64,000 nucleotides of DNA from Pedobacter roseus (GCF_014395225.1 NZ_CP060723.1:5208001-5272000), one strand, 5' to 3'; shown: positions 43,225-51,778, numbered from the stretch's first letter. Made by a program: numbers and translations. Notes: generated by a model from the sequence alone, not told the origin.

Positions 43225-44220
43225 ATGAGTGCAGTAGAAATAAATAAAGATACCTGGTTAAAGTGGTTTGAGTCGATGTTGCTGATGCGCAAATTCGAAG
43301 AAAAAACCGGCCAGTTATACGGACAACAAAAAATACGTGGCTTTTGTCATTTATACATTGGACAAGAAGCTGTAGTTGCAGGTGCAATATCTGCGATGCA
43401 AAAAGGCGATTCAATGATTACCACTTACCGTGATCACGCCCATGCCTTAGCTTTAGGAGTAAGTGCCGATAGTATTATGGCAGAAATGTACGGTAAAGCT
43501 ACAGGTTGCTCTAAAGGTAAAGGTGGTTCAATGCACATGTTCAGTAAAGAGCATAACTTCTACGGTGGTCACGCCATTGTTGGCGGTCAGATTCCTCTGG
43601 GTGCTGGCGTTGCTTTTGCAGAAAAATATAAAGGTACCGACAACGTTAATATATGTTATATGGGTGATGGTGCAGTACGTCAGGGTGCACTAAACGAAAC
43701 TTTTAACATGGCCATGTTGTGGAAATTGCCAGTTATTTTTGTTTGCGAAAACAATGGTTATGCAATGGGTACATCAGTACAACGTACTACCAACATGACC
43801 GATATTTATAAAATTGGTTTAGGTTTTGATATGCCATGCGCACCGGTTGATGGTATGGATCCTGTTGCAGTTCACAATGCAATGGATGAAGCTATTCAAC
43901 GTGCACGTAAAGGTGAAGGGCCAACTTTCTTAGAAATGAGAACTTACCGTTACCGTGGTCACTCAATGTCTGATCCGGCAAAATACCGTACCAAAGAAGA
44001 GTTAGAAGATTACAAAGCAAAAGATCCTGTTGAGCATGCAAGAGAAACTATTCTTAAAGAAAAGTATGCAGACGAAGCATGGATTGAAGAAGTAGAAGCT
44101 AAAGTAAAAGCAACTGTTGATCAGGCAGTGAAATTTGCTGAAGAATCTCCTTGGCCAGAAGCATCTGAGTTATACAAAGATGTATATATGACCGAGAACT
44201 ACCCTTACGTAATGGACTAA
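43225..44220 (+). CDS. pdhA: pyruvate dehydrogenase E1 component, alpha subunit
   Basis: Thiamine-diphosphate-dependent decarboxylase subunit of the pyruvate dehydrogenase complex. 331 aa. YGQQKIRGFCHLYIGQEAV (about 32-50), DSMITTYRDHAHAL (about 65-78) and the ThDP motif GDGAVRQGALNETFNMA ... NNGYAMGTS (about 148-183) are intact; YRYRGHSMSDPAKYR (about 239-253) is the phosphorylatable-loop region in eukaryotic homologues. The E2 gene follows after 31 bases. The E1-beta gene (pdhB) is not adjacent and must lie elsewhere. Confidence 0.95.
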   Translation: MSAVEINKDTWLKWFESMLLMRKFEEKTGQLYGQQKIRGFCHLYIGQEAVVAGAISAMQKGDSMITTYRDHAHALALGVSADSIMAEMYGKATGCSKGKGGSMHMFSKEHNFYGGHAIVGGQIPLGAGVAFAEKYKGTDNVNICYMGDGAVRQGALNETFNMAMLWKLPVIFVCENNGYAMGTSVQRTTNMTDIYKIGLGFDMPCAPVDGMDPVAVHNAMDEAIQRARKGEGPTFLEMRTYRYRGHSMSDPAKYRTKEELEDYKAKDPVEHARETILKEKYADEAWIEEVEAKVKATVDQAVKFAEESPWPEASELYKDVYMTENYPYVMD

Positions 44221-44251
44221 TATTAAATAAGATTTCAATTAATTAGATATA

Positions 44252-45934
44252 ATGGCTGATGTAATTAAAATGCCCAAAATGAGCGACACCATGACCGAAG
44301 GGGTTTTGGCGAAGTGGCATAAAAAAGTGGGCGATAAAGTGAAAAGCGGCGATGTTTTGGCAGAAGTAGAAACTGACAAAGCAACAATGGATATGGAATC
44401 TTATTGGGATGGTACCATTTTATACATAGGTGTAGAAGAAGGATCGGCTGTTCCCGTTGATGCCATCATGGCCGTTATCGGTAAAGAAGGTGAAGATTAT
44501 AAAGCAGCATTAGAAGCAGAACAGGCTGGAAGTCAGGAGTCGGCAAGTCCGAAGTCTGAAAGTAAAGACGAAGCTCCTAAAGCTGAAGATAAAAAAGAAG
44601 AAGCGGCCCCTGCTCAAGGCGGTGGCTTAAGCGAAGAAGAATTAGCTGCTAAAGGTGTTACGGTTATCCGCATGCCTTTATTAAGCGATACCATGACCGA
44701 AGGCGTAATTGCCGAATGGCATAAAAAAGTTGGCGATAAAGTTAAGGATGATGATGTTCTTGCTGATGTAGAAACCGATAAGGCTACTATGGAAGTAATG
44801 GGTTATGCAACCGGAACTTTATTACACATTGGTGTAGAAAAAGGCCAGGCTGCTAAAGTAAACGGAATTATCGCTATTGTTGGTCCCGAAGGAACCGATG
44901 TGAGCGGAATTTTGGCAGGTGGTTCAGCTCCAGCTCCTAAAGCTGAAAGTGCAGAAGCACCAAAAGAAGAAAAACAAGCTGCAACTGCTGATTCAGGTTC
45001 ATCATCCGCTCCTGTTGCAGAAAGTTCTTCAGATAGCCGCGTTAAAGCATCTCCTTTAGCTAAGAAAATTGCTAAAGATAAAGGGATCGATTTAGCACAG
45101 GTTGCAGGTAGTGCAGAAGGTGGTCGTATCATTAAAAAGGATATCGAAAACTTTAAACCATCGGCTGCGCCAGCTAAAGCAGAATCTGCATCAGCTCCGG
45201 CTGCTGATAAAGCTGCTGCACCAGCACCGGTTATTCCTACTTTTGTTGGCGAAGTTAAATATACAGAAGCTCCGGTTTCGCAAATGCGTAAAGTAATTGC
45301 TAAACGTTTGGCCGAAAGTTTATTTACTGCTCCACATTTCTACTTAACCATCAGTATTGATATGGACAATGCAATGGCTGCCCGTACGGCAATTAATGCT
45401 GTTGCTCCGGTTAAAGTTTCTTTCAACGATATCGTAATCAAAGCGGTTGCTGTTGCATTGAAAAAACACCCGGCAGTTAACTCATCATGGGGTGGCGATA
45501 AAATCAGATTTAACGAACATACCAACATTGGTGTAGCCATGGCTGTTGAAGACGGTTTATTGGTGCCAGTAGTACGTTTTGCTGATGGTAAATCATTATC
45601 GCACATTTCGGCTGAAGTAAAAGATTTCGGTGGAAAAGCAAAAGCTAAGAAATTACAGCCTGCAGATTGGGAAGGTTCTACTTTCACCGTATCTAACTTA
45701 GGTATGTTTGGTATTGATGAGTTTACTTCAATTATCAACTCTCCTGATGGTGCAATTTTATCAGTAGGTGCTATTCAACAAGTTCCTGTTGTTAAAAATG
45801 GTGCTGTTGTTCCTGGTAATGTAATGAAATTGACTTTAGGTTGCGATCACCGTGTGGTTGATGGCGCAACTGGGGCACAATTCTTACAAACATTAAAAGG
45901 TTTATTAGAAGAGCCAATCAGGTTATTAGCATAA
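44252..45934 (+). CDS. pdhC: pyruvate dehydrogenase E2, dihydrolipoamide acetyltransferase (two lipoyl domains)
   Basis: Core of the pyruvate dehydrogenase complex, transferring acetyl from lipoamide to CoA. 560 aa. Two lipoyl domains (about 1-78 and 138-213) each carry the lipoylation site DKATM (ETDKATMDME and ETDKATMEVM); an E3/E1-binding domain (about 268-305, VKASPLAKKIAKDKGIDL) and the catalytic domain (about 330-560) with CDHRVVDGATGAQFL follow. The linkers are Ala/Pro/Glu/Lys-rich. The first linker is partly encoded by a tract resembling the intergenic AGTC repeat at 16760. Ends at a terminator. By substrate context with pdhA it is the PDH rather than the 2-oxoglutarate enzyme. Confidence 0.94.
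   Translation: MADVIKMPKMSDTMTEGVLAKWHKKVGDKVKSGDVLAEVETDKATMDMESYWDGTILYIGVEEGSAVPVDAIMAVIGKEGEDYKAALEAEQAGSQESASPKSESKDEAPKAEDKKEEAAPAQGGGLSEEELAAKGVTVIRMPLLSDTMTEGVIAEWHKKVGDKVKDDDVLADVETDKATMEVMGYATGTLLHIGVEKGQAAKVNGIIAIVGPEGTDVSGILAGGSAPAPKAESAEAPKEEKQAATADSGSSSAPVAESSSDSRVKASPLAKKIAKDKGIDLAQVAGSAEGGRIIKKDIENFKPSAAPAKAESASAPAADKAAAPAPVIPTFVGEVKYTEAPVSQMRKVIAKRLAESLFTAPHFYLTISIDMDNAMAARTAINAVAPVKVSFNDIVIKAVAVALKKHPAVNSSWGGDKIRFNEHTNIGVAMAVEDGLLVPVVRFADGKSLSHISAEVKDFGGKAKAKKLQPADWEGSTFTVSNLGMFGIDEFTSIINSPDGAILSVGAIQQVPVVKNGAVVPGNVMKLTLGCDHRVVDGATGAQFLQTLKGLLEEPIRLLA
44529..44565 (+). repeat. AGTC-rich tract inside the E2 first linker
   Basis: GAAGTCAGGAGTCGGCAAGT then CCGAAGTCTGAAAGT; in frame it encodes GSQESASPKSES. 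It resembles the tract after upp (16760-16793) in unit spacing and content. Confidence 0.45.
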
Positions 45935-45979
45935 TCAGTTAGCAATTCACAGTTTTCAGTTAATACTGACAATATATTA

Positions 45980-46006
45980 AAGCCATCCTTTTTGGATGGC
46001 TTTTTT
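45980..46006 (+). terminator. rho-independent terminator of pdhA-E2
   Basis: Nine-pair stem AAGCCATCC / GGATGGCTT, five-T loop, T run. Confidence 0.85.
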
Positions 46007-46043
46007 GCGTTTAAGGCTTTTAGTAATTAGCGACTTAATTTGC

Positions 46044-46051
46044 TATTTTTG
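46044..46051 (+). promoter_or_regulatory. putative -7 box of the DUF885 gene
   Basis: TATTTTTG, a perfect TAnnTTTG, 25 bases before the ATG at 46076; only a weak TTTA-like match lies about 20 bases upstream. Confidence 0.35.
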
Positions 46052-46075
46052 ATTAAAGACCATAAACCAAAACAA

Positions 46076-47854
46076 ATGAAAAAAACACTTCTTTTTGCTG
46101 CCTGCATTACTGCAATGCTTGGCTGTAAGCAAAAAAACAGTTCTGATAATGGCGCAGAAAACAAAACTTTTGCGGCCCTTTGCGAACAATATTATCAGGA
46201 TGGATTAAAAATAAACCCTTTAAGCGCCACCTACATCGGAGATGAGCGTTATAACGATCTTTTGGCCAACGATGGGTCGCAAGCCTATTTAAAAGAATTT
46301 AAAAGCTACAATCAGCGTTATCTGGATAGCTTGGGTAAATATGACCGCGAAAGCCTTGGCGCAAACGATAAATTATCTTACGACTACCTAAAAGACCAAT
46401 TGGAAATTAATCTGGAAGGATTAAAGTATCATTCCGAATACCTGCCTTTCAACCAGATGTTTGCTTTACCCCTAACCATTGGTCAATTTGGTTCTGGAAC
46501 GGGGATCCAGCCTTTTAAAACGGTGAAAAACTACGAAGACTGGCTAAAACGTGTTGATGCATTTGCGGTGTGGGCCGATACAGCCATTGGGAATTTCAAA
46601 AAAGGTGCAGCAGCAGGTATCGTATTGCCAAAAGCATTGGTGGTAAAAATGATTCCTCAGATGCAAAGCATGGTGGTAGCCAAACCTGAAGAAAGTTTGT
46701 TTTATGGCCCGGTTAAGTTAATGCCTAAAAGTTTTTCTGCCTCGGACAAAGAAAAATTGACAGCTGCCTACCGCAATTCGATCACCAATGTCATCATTCC
46801 TACTTATAAAAAATTAGGTGATTATCTGCAAAACGAATACCTGCCCAAAAGCCGTACAACTTCGGGCTATTCTGCTATGCCAGGTGGATTGGCCTGGTAT
46901 ACTTATCTGGTAAAACAACAAACTACTACCAATAAAACCCCTGAAGAAATTTATCAGACCGGTTTAAAAGAGGTTGCCCGCATTAAAGGCCAGATGGACA
47001 GCATCAAAAATCTGGTAGGTTTTAAAGGTGATTTAAAGGCCTTTTTCGAATATATGAAAACCGATAAAAAATTCATGCCCTACAAAACACCGCAGGAAGT
47101 GCTGGCTGCTTTTGAAAATATCCATCAACGCATGAAACCCAATCTGAAAAAGATGTTTGAGGTGGAACCTAAAATACCTTTCGAAATCCGTCAAACAGAG
47201 GCTTTCAGGGCTGCATCGGCCAGTGCAGAGTATAATCAGGGCTCGGCAGATGGTTCTCGTCCAGGCATTTTCTACGTGCCGATTTTGGATGCCAAAACAT
47301 TCAATACCACATCGGGCATGGAATCGTTATTTCTTCATGAAGCTATCCCTGGTCACCATTACCAGATTTCTTTAACACAGGAGAACAAATCGCTGCCAAA
47401 TTTCCGTCGTTTTGGCGGGCACAATGCTTATGTAGAAGGCTGGGCGCTTTATTGCGAATCACTAGGGAAAGAATTGGGTCTTTATCAGGATCCTTATCAA
47501 CACATGGGGGCTCTGGGCGATGAAATGCACCGTGCCATCCGTTTGGTGGTTGATGTGGCCATTCATACCAAAAACATGAGCCGGGAAGAGGCCATTAAAT
47601 ATATGACGGATAACGAAGCCATCAGTACCGAAGGTGCCACGGCAGAAATTGAACGTTACATGGGCATACCTGCACAGGCCTTAGGTTATAAAACAGGCGC
47701 TATGAAAATACGTGAATTAAGAACTAAATACGAAAAAGAGCTGGGACCGAAATTTAAACTTGCGGCTTTTCATACCGCAGTGTTAAAAGACGGATCTTTC
47801 CCTTTATCGGTTTTTGAAGCCAAAATGGATGCCTGGGCTGCAAGCCAGAAGTAA
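46076..47854 (+). CDS. DUF885 family lipoprotein (zinc-peptidase-like)
   Basis: 592-aa predicted lipoprotein, signal MKKTLLFAACITAMLGC with Cys at residue 17; the ATG at 46076 is chosen over an in-frame ATG twelve codons upstream because it starts the signal sequence. The DUF885 domain covers nearly the whole length. LFLHEAIPGHHYQISLTQE (about 420-438) holds the HExxxGHH-type zinc site and YVEGWALYCESLGKELG (about 457-473) the third ligand Glu, as in gluzincin-like enzymes. Probably a periplasmic or surface-anchored carboxypeptidase; substrate unknown. Confidence 0.88.
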   Translation: MKKTLLFAACITAMLGCKQKNSSDNGAENKTFAALCEQYYQDGLKINPLSATYIGDERYNDLLANDGSQAYLKEFKSYNQRYLDSLGKYDRESLGANDKLSYDYLKDQLEINLEGLKYHSEYLPFNQMFALPLTIGQFGSGTGIQPFKTVKNYEDWLKRVDAFAVWADTAIGNFKKGAAAGIVLPKALVVKMIPQMQSMVVAKPEESLFYGPVKLMPKSFSASDKEKLTAAYRNSITNVIIPTYKKLGDYLQNEYLPKSRTTSGYSAMPGGLAWYTYLVKQQTTTNKTPEEIYQTGLKEVARIKGQMDSIKNLVGFKGDLKAFFEYMKTDKKFMPYKTPQEVLAAFENIHQRMKPNLKKMFEVEPKIPFEIRQTEAFRAASASAEYNQGSADGSRPGIFYVPILDAKTFNTTSGMESLFLHEAIPGHHYQISLTQENKSLPNFRRFGGHNAYVEGWALYCESLGKELGLYQDPYQHMGALGDEMHRAIRLVVDVAIHTKNMSREEAIKYMTDNEAISTEGATAEIERYMGIPAQALGYKTGAMKIRELRTKYEKELGPKFKLAAFHTAVLKDGSFPLSVFEAKMDAWAASQK

Positions 47855-47897
47855 GATCTATTTTGTCATTCTGAATGCATGAAAAACCCTTTAATTT

Positions 47898-47974
47898 GTT
47901 TTCCCGCAGATACCGCAAAAAACGCAGATAAAATACATAGGTCTGTGTTAATGTTCTTAAATCTGTGGGAAAAC
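47898..47974. repeat. two-tier palindromic element next to the GxxExxY gene (complete copy)
   Basis: Outer arms GTTTTCCCGCAGAT / ATCTGTGGGAAAAC (one mismatch) enclose inner arms AACGCAGA / TCTGTGTT (one mismatch). Its end is two bases before the GxxExxY stop codon (47977-47979). Same architecture as the element at 15992-16055. Confidence 0.75.
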
Positions 47975-47976
47975 AT

Positions 47977-48378
47977 TCATAAAAGACCATTTACTTTTCT
48001 CCAGATAGATTCAGATATGTTTGAAGAATTAAAATTAACAAGCAATCCTAGCTTTAAGCCTGAAAGCTTGAGATATGTGAGCACTTGCTTATGATGTACC
48101 GGAGCAACTGTTTCTACAGATTTGATTTCAATAATCACCAAATCATTTATCAATAAGTCTATGCGATAGCCTGTATCTAATATTATGTCTTCAAAAAATA
48201 TTGGTAATTGTACTTGTTGTTTAACTTTTAAGCCCTTTTCAGTTAAAACATAAGATAGCACAGTTTCGTAAGCAGATCCTAATAAACCAGGACCTAGTGC
48301 ATTGTAAACTGTAAATATTGAACCCCTAATCAGATAGGAGATATCGTTCTCATCCATAATATCAAAATTTAATGGCAT
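47977..48378 (-). CDS. GxxExxY family protein (PD-(D/E)XK nuclease-like)
   Basis: 133 aa from the ATG at 48378; ATG 48357 would match most family members and the open frame also continues to an ATG at 48504, which lies beyond the repeat. The signature block reads ALGPGLLGSAYETVLSYVL, so the family's central Glu (G-L-L-E-S-x-Y) is Gly here. The nuclease-like core is intact: the Asp of DTGYRIDLLI, then VIIEIKSVE (D-x7-8-ExK), and the family's HHKQVLTYLKLSGLKLGLLVNF. Function is unassigned. The gene sits between a complete palindromic element at its 3' end and a half element at its 5' end, and between unrelated neighbours, so it looks like an insertion. Confidence 0.85.
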   Translation of the reverse strand: MPLNFDIMDENDISYLIRGSIFTVYNALGPGLLGSAYETVLSYVLTEKGLKVKQQVQLPIFFEDIILDTGYRIDLLINDLVIIEIKSVETVAPVHHKQVLTYLKLSGLKLGLLVNFNSSNISESIWRKVNGLL

Positions 48379-48438
48379 TCTTAAATCAGGATGATTAATT
48401 AAAAATACATAATTATCAAAATTATAACTTTGGTTTAT

Positions 48439-48486
48439 GCACAAGTGGAACCGCTCTGTGCTGATCTTCTTAAATCTGCGGGATAA
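48439..48486 (+). repeat. half palindromic element at the 5' side of the GxxExxY gene
   Basis: 48454-48486 aligns with 47941-47973 at 27 of 33 bases in direct orientation (CTCTGTG, then CTTCTTAAATCTGCGGGA). A small inner stem GCACA / TGTGC (48439-48443 / 48457-48461) corresponds to the inner arm; the left outer arm is missing. If the longer frame from 48504 is used, this segment encodes the protein's first residues. Confidence 0.65.
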
Positions 48487-48559
48487 TTTAAAAAAGCTAT
48501 TCATTCAAATCCCGAAACCCTTTTCCAATTCCTTTGTTAATTATTAAAACACCCAAATC

Positions 48560-49111
48560 ATGGACAAAGAAAAATTGATACAAGAAGCTTACCTGGTTGC
48601 GCACAAGATAGAAGAGAATGGCAACTTCCCTAATAACCCTACTTTGCCGTTAATGATATACAAAGGTACATTCAGGCTGCATCCAGATGATACCGAAGAG
48701 GTGATCAGAAAGGTTTTTGCGCAGAATGGTTATACCAATTCGTGGGTTGATGGTATTTTTGATTATCACCATTACCATAGCAATACACATGAAGTAATGG
48801 GCGTGTTCTGCGGCAAGGCTGATGTACAGTTTGGAGGAGAACATGGTGTTTGTGTTGAGCTGGATAAAGGTGACGTGATCATCATTCCGGCAGGTGTAGC
48901 CCATAAAAAATTAAACTCCAGCGACGACTTTACGGTAGTTGGTGCTTATCCAAATGGTGCAGAATATAATATGAAATATGGCAGGGCAGAAGAGCGTCCG
49001 GAAGCGGATGAAGACATTGCCAAGGTAAAAAATCCCGATAGCGATCCTGTTTATGGGAGCAAAGGCCATTTATTTGAGTGCTGGTACAATCAAAAATGCG
49101 AAAATGTGTAA
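48560..49111 (+). CDS. YjlB-like cupin domain protein
   Basis: 183-aa cytosolic protein resembling Bacillus YjlB. The cupin core has FDYHHYHSNTHEVMGVFCG (about 67-85), with the His-His-x-x-x-His-Glu metal-binding pattern, and GDVIIIPAGVAHKKL (about 104-118) with the last His. The N-terminal helix and IYKGTFRLHPDD are family-typical. Activity and substrate are unknown. It is a single-gene unit next to the GxxExxY insertion. Confidence 0.85.
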   Translation: MDKEKLIQEAYLVAHKIEENGNFPNNPTLPLMIYKGTFRLHPDDTEEVIRKVFAQNGYTNSWVDGIFDYHHYHSNTHEVMGVFCGKADVQFGGEHGVCVELDKGDVIIIPAGVAHKKLNSSDDFTVVGAYPNGAEYNMKYGRAEERPEADEDIAKVKNPDSDPVYGSKGHLFECWYNQKCENV

Positions 49112-49179
49112 AACTCTTTCGTTTTAACCGTCTAAAATTCTTTAATTTTCGGGTTTTAAATACACTATCCCTGATATAA

Positions 49180-50409
49180 ATGAATTTTCGATATATATGT
49201 TCAGCACTAGCCCTCTCTGCAACTTTACTAACCGCATGTTCAGGCAAAAAAGCTGAAGAAAAAAAGGCTGCTGAAAAAAAGATCCGCACTAAAGAAGACG
49301 ATAAAGCCGACAGCCTTTTATTAGTTTATAATCCACAAAAAGGCGACAAATGGATTGCTGATTTTGTTGACAACCTGCATAAAAAATATGGTTTTAACGG
49401 AAATATGTTGGTGGCCAAGGATGGTAAAATTCTTTATGAAAAAGCCATTGGCTGGGCCGATTACCTGCACCGCGATAGCTTAACCATCAACTCTGAGTTT
49501 GAACTGGCTTCAATTACCAAAACATTTACCGGCACAGCCATTATGCAATTGGTAGAAGCAGGAAAACTCTCATTAAACGACAACGTAAAAAAGTTTTTCC
49601 CCAATTTCCCTTATGAAGATATAACGGTTAAGTTATTGCTTTCGCACCGCAGTGGTATGATGAATTACGTGTACTTTATCGACGATATCTGGCGTAAAGA
49701 AAAACGTAATATGAAAAAAGGGGTAACCAACCAGGAAGTAATGGATGTGATTGCCGAACGTAAGCCCAATCCTTATACCAAACCTGATAACCGTTTCCAT
49801 TACAATAACTCAAACTTTATGGTTTTGGGTGCGATTATAGAAAAAGTAACCGGACAGCGTTATTCGCAGTATATGATGGAGCATGTTTTTAAACCGGCAG
49901 GATTAAAGCATACCCATGTATATAGCACCACCGAATACGAAAAAATCCCGGTTGATGTGGTTGGTCACGACCGTACCTGGCGTTATTCTGTGGCACAGAA
50001 CTTTTTGGATGGCCCGGTTGGTGATAAGGGAATTTACAGTACCGTACACGATTTAGTGCTGTTCGATAAATACTTAAAAAATGGCAGGTTATTGACCCAA
50101 AAAAGCCTCGATTCTGCCTATACTGGTCACAATAAGCCTGTAAATGGACACTTTAACTACGGTTATGGCTGGAGGATGTTCGATGGCGAAAAAATGGATA
50201 AAGTGGTGTACCATACGGGCTGGTGGCATGGTTTCCGCCATATTTATGTAAGAGATCTAAACAAAAACATTGTTATTGTGTTTTTAGGCAACCTGACCAA
50301 CGGAAGTTTAATGCATCTCGACGATCTTTATAAACACTTCGACATGCCGATTATCCGCAAGGGGGCATACCATGGCAACGGCAGTTTGCCAGGTTCAGAC
50401 GAAGATTAA
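49180..50409 (+). CDS. serine hydrolase (class C beta-lactamase-like lipoprotein)
   Basis: 409-aa predicted lipoprotein, signal ending LLTAC with Cys at residue 20, then a Lys/Glu-rich linker. The beta-lactamase/transpeptidase-like domain (about 60-385) has the S-x-x-K motif in FELASITKTFTG, the Tyr motif as FHYNNSNFMVLG and the third motif as HTGWWHGF. Most such proteins are D-aminopeptidases, esterases or penicillin-binding-like hydrolases rather than true lactamases. The next gene starts four bases after the stop codon and is probably co-transcribed. Confidence 0.87.
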   Translation: MNFRYICSALALSATLLTACSGKKAEEKKAAEKKIRTKEDDKADSLLLVYNPQKGDKWIADFVDNLHKKYGFNGNMLVAKDGKILYEKAIGWADYLHRDSLTINSEFELASITKTFTGTAIMQLVEAGKLSLNDNVKKFFPNFPYEDITVKLLLSHRSGMMNYVYFIDDIWRKEKRNMKKGVTNQEVMDVIAERKPNPYTKPDNRFHYNNSNFMVLGAIIEKVTGQRYSQYMMEHVFKPAGLKHTHVYSTTEYEKIPVDVVGHDRTWRYSVAQNFLDGPVGDKGIYSTVHDLVLFDKYLKNGRLLTQKSLDSAYTGHNKPVNGHFNYGYGWRMFDGEKMDKVVYHTGWWHGFRHIYVRDLNKNIVIVFLGNLTNGSLMHLDDLYKHFDMPIIRKGAYHGNGSLPGSDED

Positions 50410-50413
50410 ATTT

Positions 50414-51397
50414 ATGGCAAAAACAAAATGGATTATCGGACCGGGTACATTAACCATCTATCCTAAAAGAAATTTAAGGATAGTTGGGCTTATATTTTTT
50501 ATACTGGTTGCAGCATTTATTTTCTATTTATCAAAATCAGTACAAGGTTATTCTGCTGGCCTTACCTTAGGATATTATGGCTTCCTATTATTAATTCCCT
50601 TACTACTGATTTTAATAGCCGAAACTAAGGTTATTTTTGATGGCAACAGCAGGGTTTTATATAAAAAGATTGCGTTTTTGCCAACGGGATCAATTCCTTT
50701 TGAAGATATTGCTTCCGTTGAACCATACGAAATACTCGGAAGTGGTTTTAATTACAAACTGTTTAAAAAAAGCAACAGGCATGGAAGAGGCTTACTTGTT
50801 TCTTCCGGATATGGTAAAGCTAATGATGCCAATCTGATTGCTTATCAGCAAGAGGTATTGCCAAAAATTGATGAGCTGGTATTCGCCAATGCACCTGTAA
50901 TCCCTAAACAGACCATATACGATTTTAGGTTTTTTAAAGAAGAGGGAGGTATTTACCAGTTGCGGGATAATAAGATAGGAAGTTTTATTGTTGGCTTGAT
51001 TTTGATCGGTGCTACTGTTGCGATATTGTTTAGTCCGGATTTTTTGGCAAATGAAGGATCTGTTCAAAAAATACTCCTAACCTATTTTCCAGCGGCAATT
51101 GGCTTAGCACTTCTTTTTGCAGCAACTTCGAACATCCGTTTTGATAAAAGCCAAAGAAAAATTATCCGTTCTACTTTTGCTGGTCGTTTTAAAAAAGAAT
51201 ATCCATTTGATGACCTGATCCGCTTTCAGGTTATCCGCAAAACAACCAATCTTATTTATTCGGGTACCGAAGTTAGGGCAGAGATTTTTTTACCTGCCAA
51301 AAACAAAACAACCATTTTAAACCTTAAAAGCTTTATAGGCACTAAAAAAATTGAACGCTTTCTTGATGAAGCCAATACTATTTTAGGCCGGATTTAG
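50414..51397 (+). CDS. membrane protein with duplicated two-TM plus PH-like unit
   Basis: 327 aa from the ATG at 50414; an earlier in-frame ATG would overlap the preceding gene. The protein is two copies of one unit: a pair of membrane segments (about 20-40 and 48-70; then about 192-212 and 222-244) followed by a beta-rich stretch, KVIFDGNSRVLYKKIAFLPT...IPFEDIASVEPYE and NIRFDKSQRKIIRSTFAGRF...YPFDDLIRFQVIR. These tails resemble bacterial PH-like (bPH2/YdbT-like) domains. No family name can be assigned with confidence. It is probably in an operon with the serine hydrolase and the YbaB gene that follows by 23 bases. Confidence 0.65.
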   Translation: MAKTKWIIGPGTLTIYPKRNLRIVGLIFFILVAAFIFYLSKSVQGYSAGLTLGYYGFLLLIPLLLILIAETKVIFDGNSRVLYKKIAFLPTGSIPFEDIASVEPYEILGSGFNYKLFKKSNRHGRGLLVSSGYGKANDANLIAYQQEVLPKIDELVFANAPVIPKQTIYDFRFFKEEGGIYQLRDNKIGSFIVGLILIGATVAILFSPDFLANEGSVQKILLTYFPAAIGLALLFAATSNIRFDKSQRKIIRSTFAGRFKKEYPFDDLIRFQVIRKTTNLIYSGTEVRAEIFLPAKNKTTILNLKSFIGTKKIERFLDEANTILGRI

Positions 51398-51420
51398 TTT
51401 TACTATAAAACAAAACTGTT

Positions 51421-51726
51421 ATGTTCGATAAATTATTTGCGGCTCAGCAAAAAGCCGAAGAAATTAAAAAACGCCTTGATACCATATCTGTATATGGCGA
51501 AGTTGAAAATGGTGCAATAAAAATTACAGCTACAGCAAACAAGGCCATTACCGGAGTTGCTATCGATGAAGAATTTTTAAAAGGCGCCGATAAAGAAGAA
51601 CTGGAAGAATTATTATTAACCGCGATTAACAAAGCCATGGCAAGTGCCGAGCAGGTTAGTGCTGCCGAAATGCAGGCCTCTGCGCAGGATATGCTGGGTG
51701 GCTTAGGCGGTATGTTTGGGCAATAA
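51421..51726 (+). CDS. ybaB: YbaB/EbfC family nucleoid-associated protein
   Basis: 101-aa DNA-binding protein of the YbaB/EbfC type, forming dimers that bind DNA without strong sequence preference. The family pattern is seen in GEVENGAIKITATANKAITGVAIDEEFL (about 26-53), with helices on either side (AAQQKAEEIKKRLDTI and LLLTAINKAMASAEQVSAAEM). The usual C-terminal Gly/Met-rich tail (GGLGGMFGQ) is present. In many bacteria ybaB lies beside dnaX and recR; neither is here. Confidence 0.85.
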   Translation: MFDKLFAAQQKAEEIKKRLDTISVYGEVENGAIKITATANKAITGVAIDEEFLKGADKEELEELLLTAINKAMASAEQVSAAEMQASAQDMLGGLGGMFGQ

Positions 51727-51778
51727 TATCGTTAAAATCAATCTTGCTACTTAGATCTACATACTTGATACTATAATC

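Noticed and set aside
47879..48094. Plus-strand frame across the palindrome
   Set aside because: It is made of repeat sequence and the antisense of the GxxExxY 3' end; no family match or start context.
49180..50409. True antibiotic-resistance beta-lactamase
   Set aside because: SxxK and HTG motifs are shared by many class C-like esterases and peptidases; the YNN variant, long linker and lipoprotein signal do not point to a lactamase.
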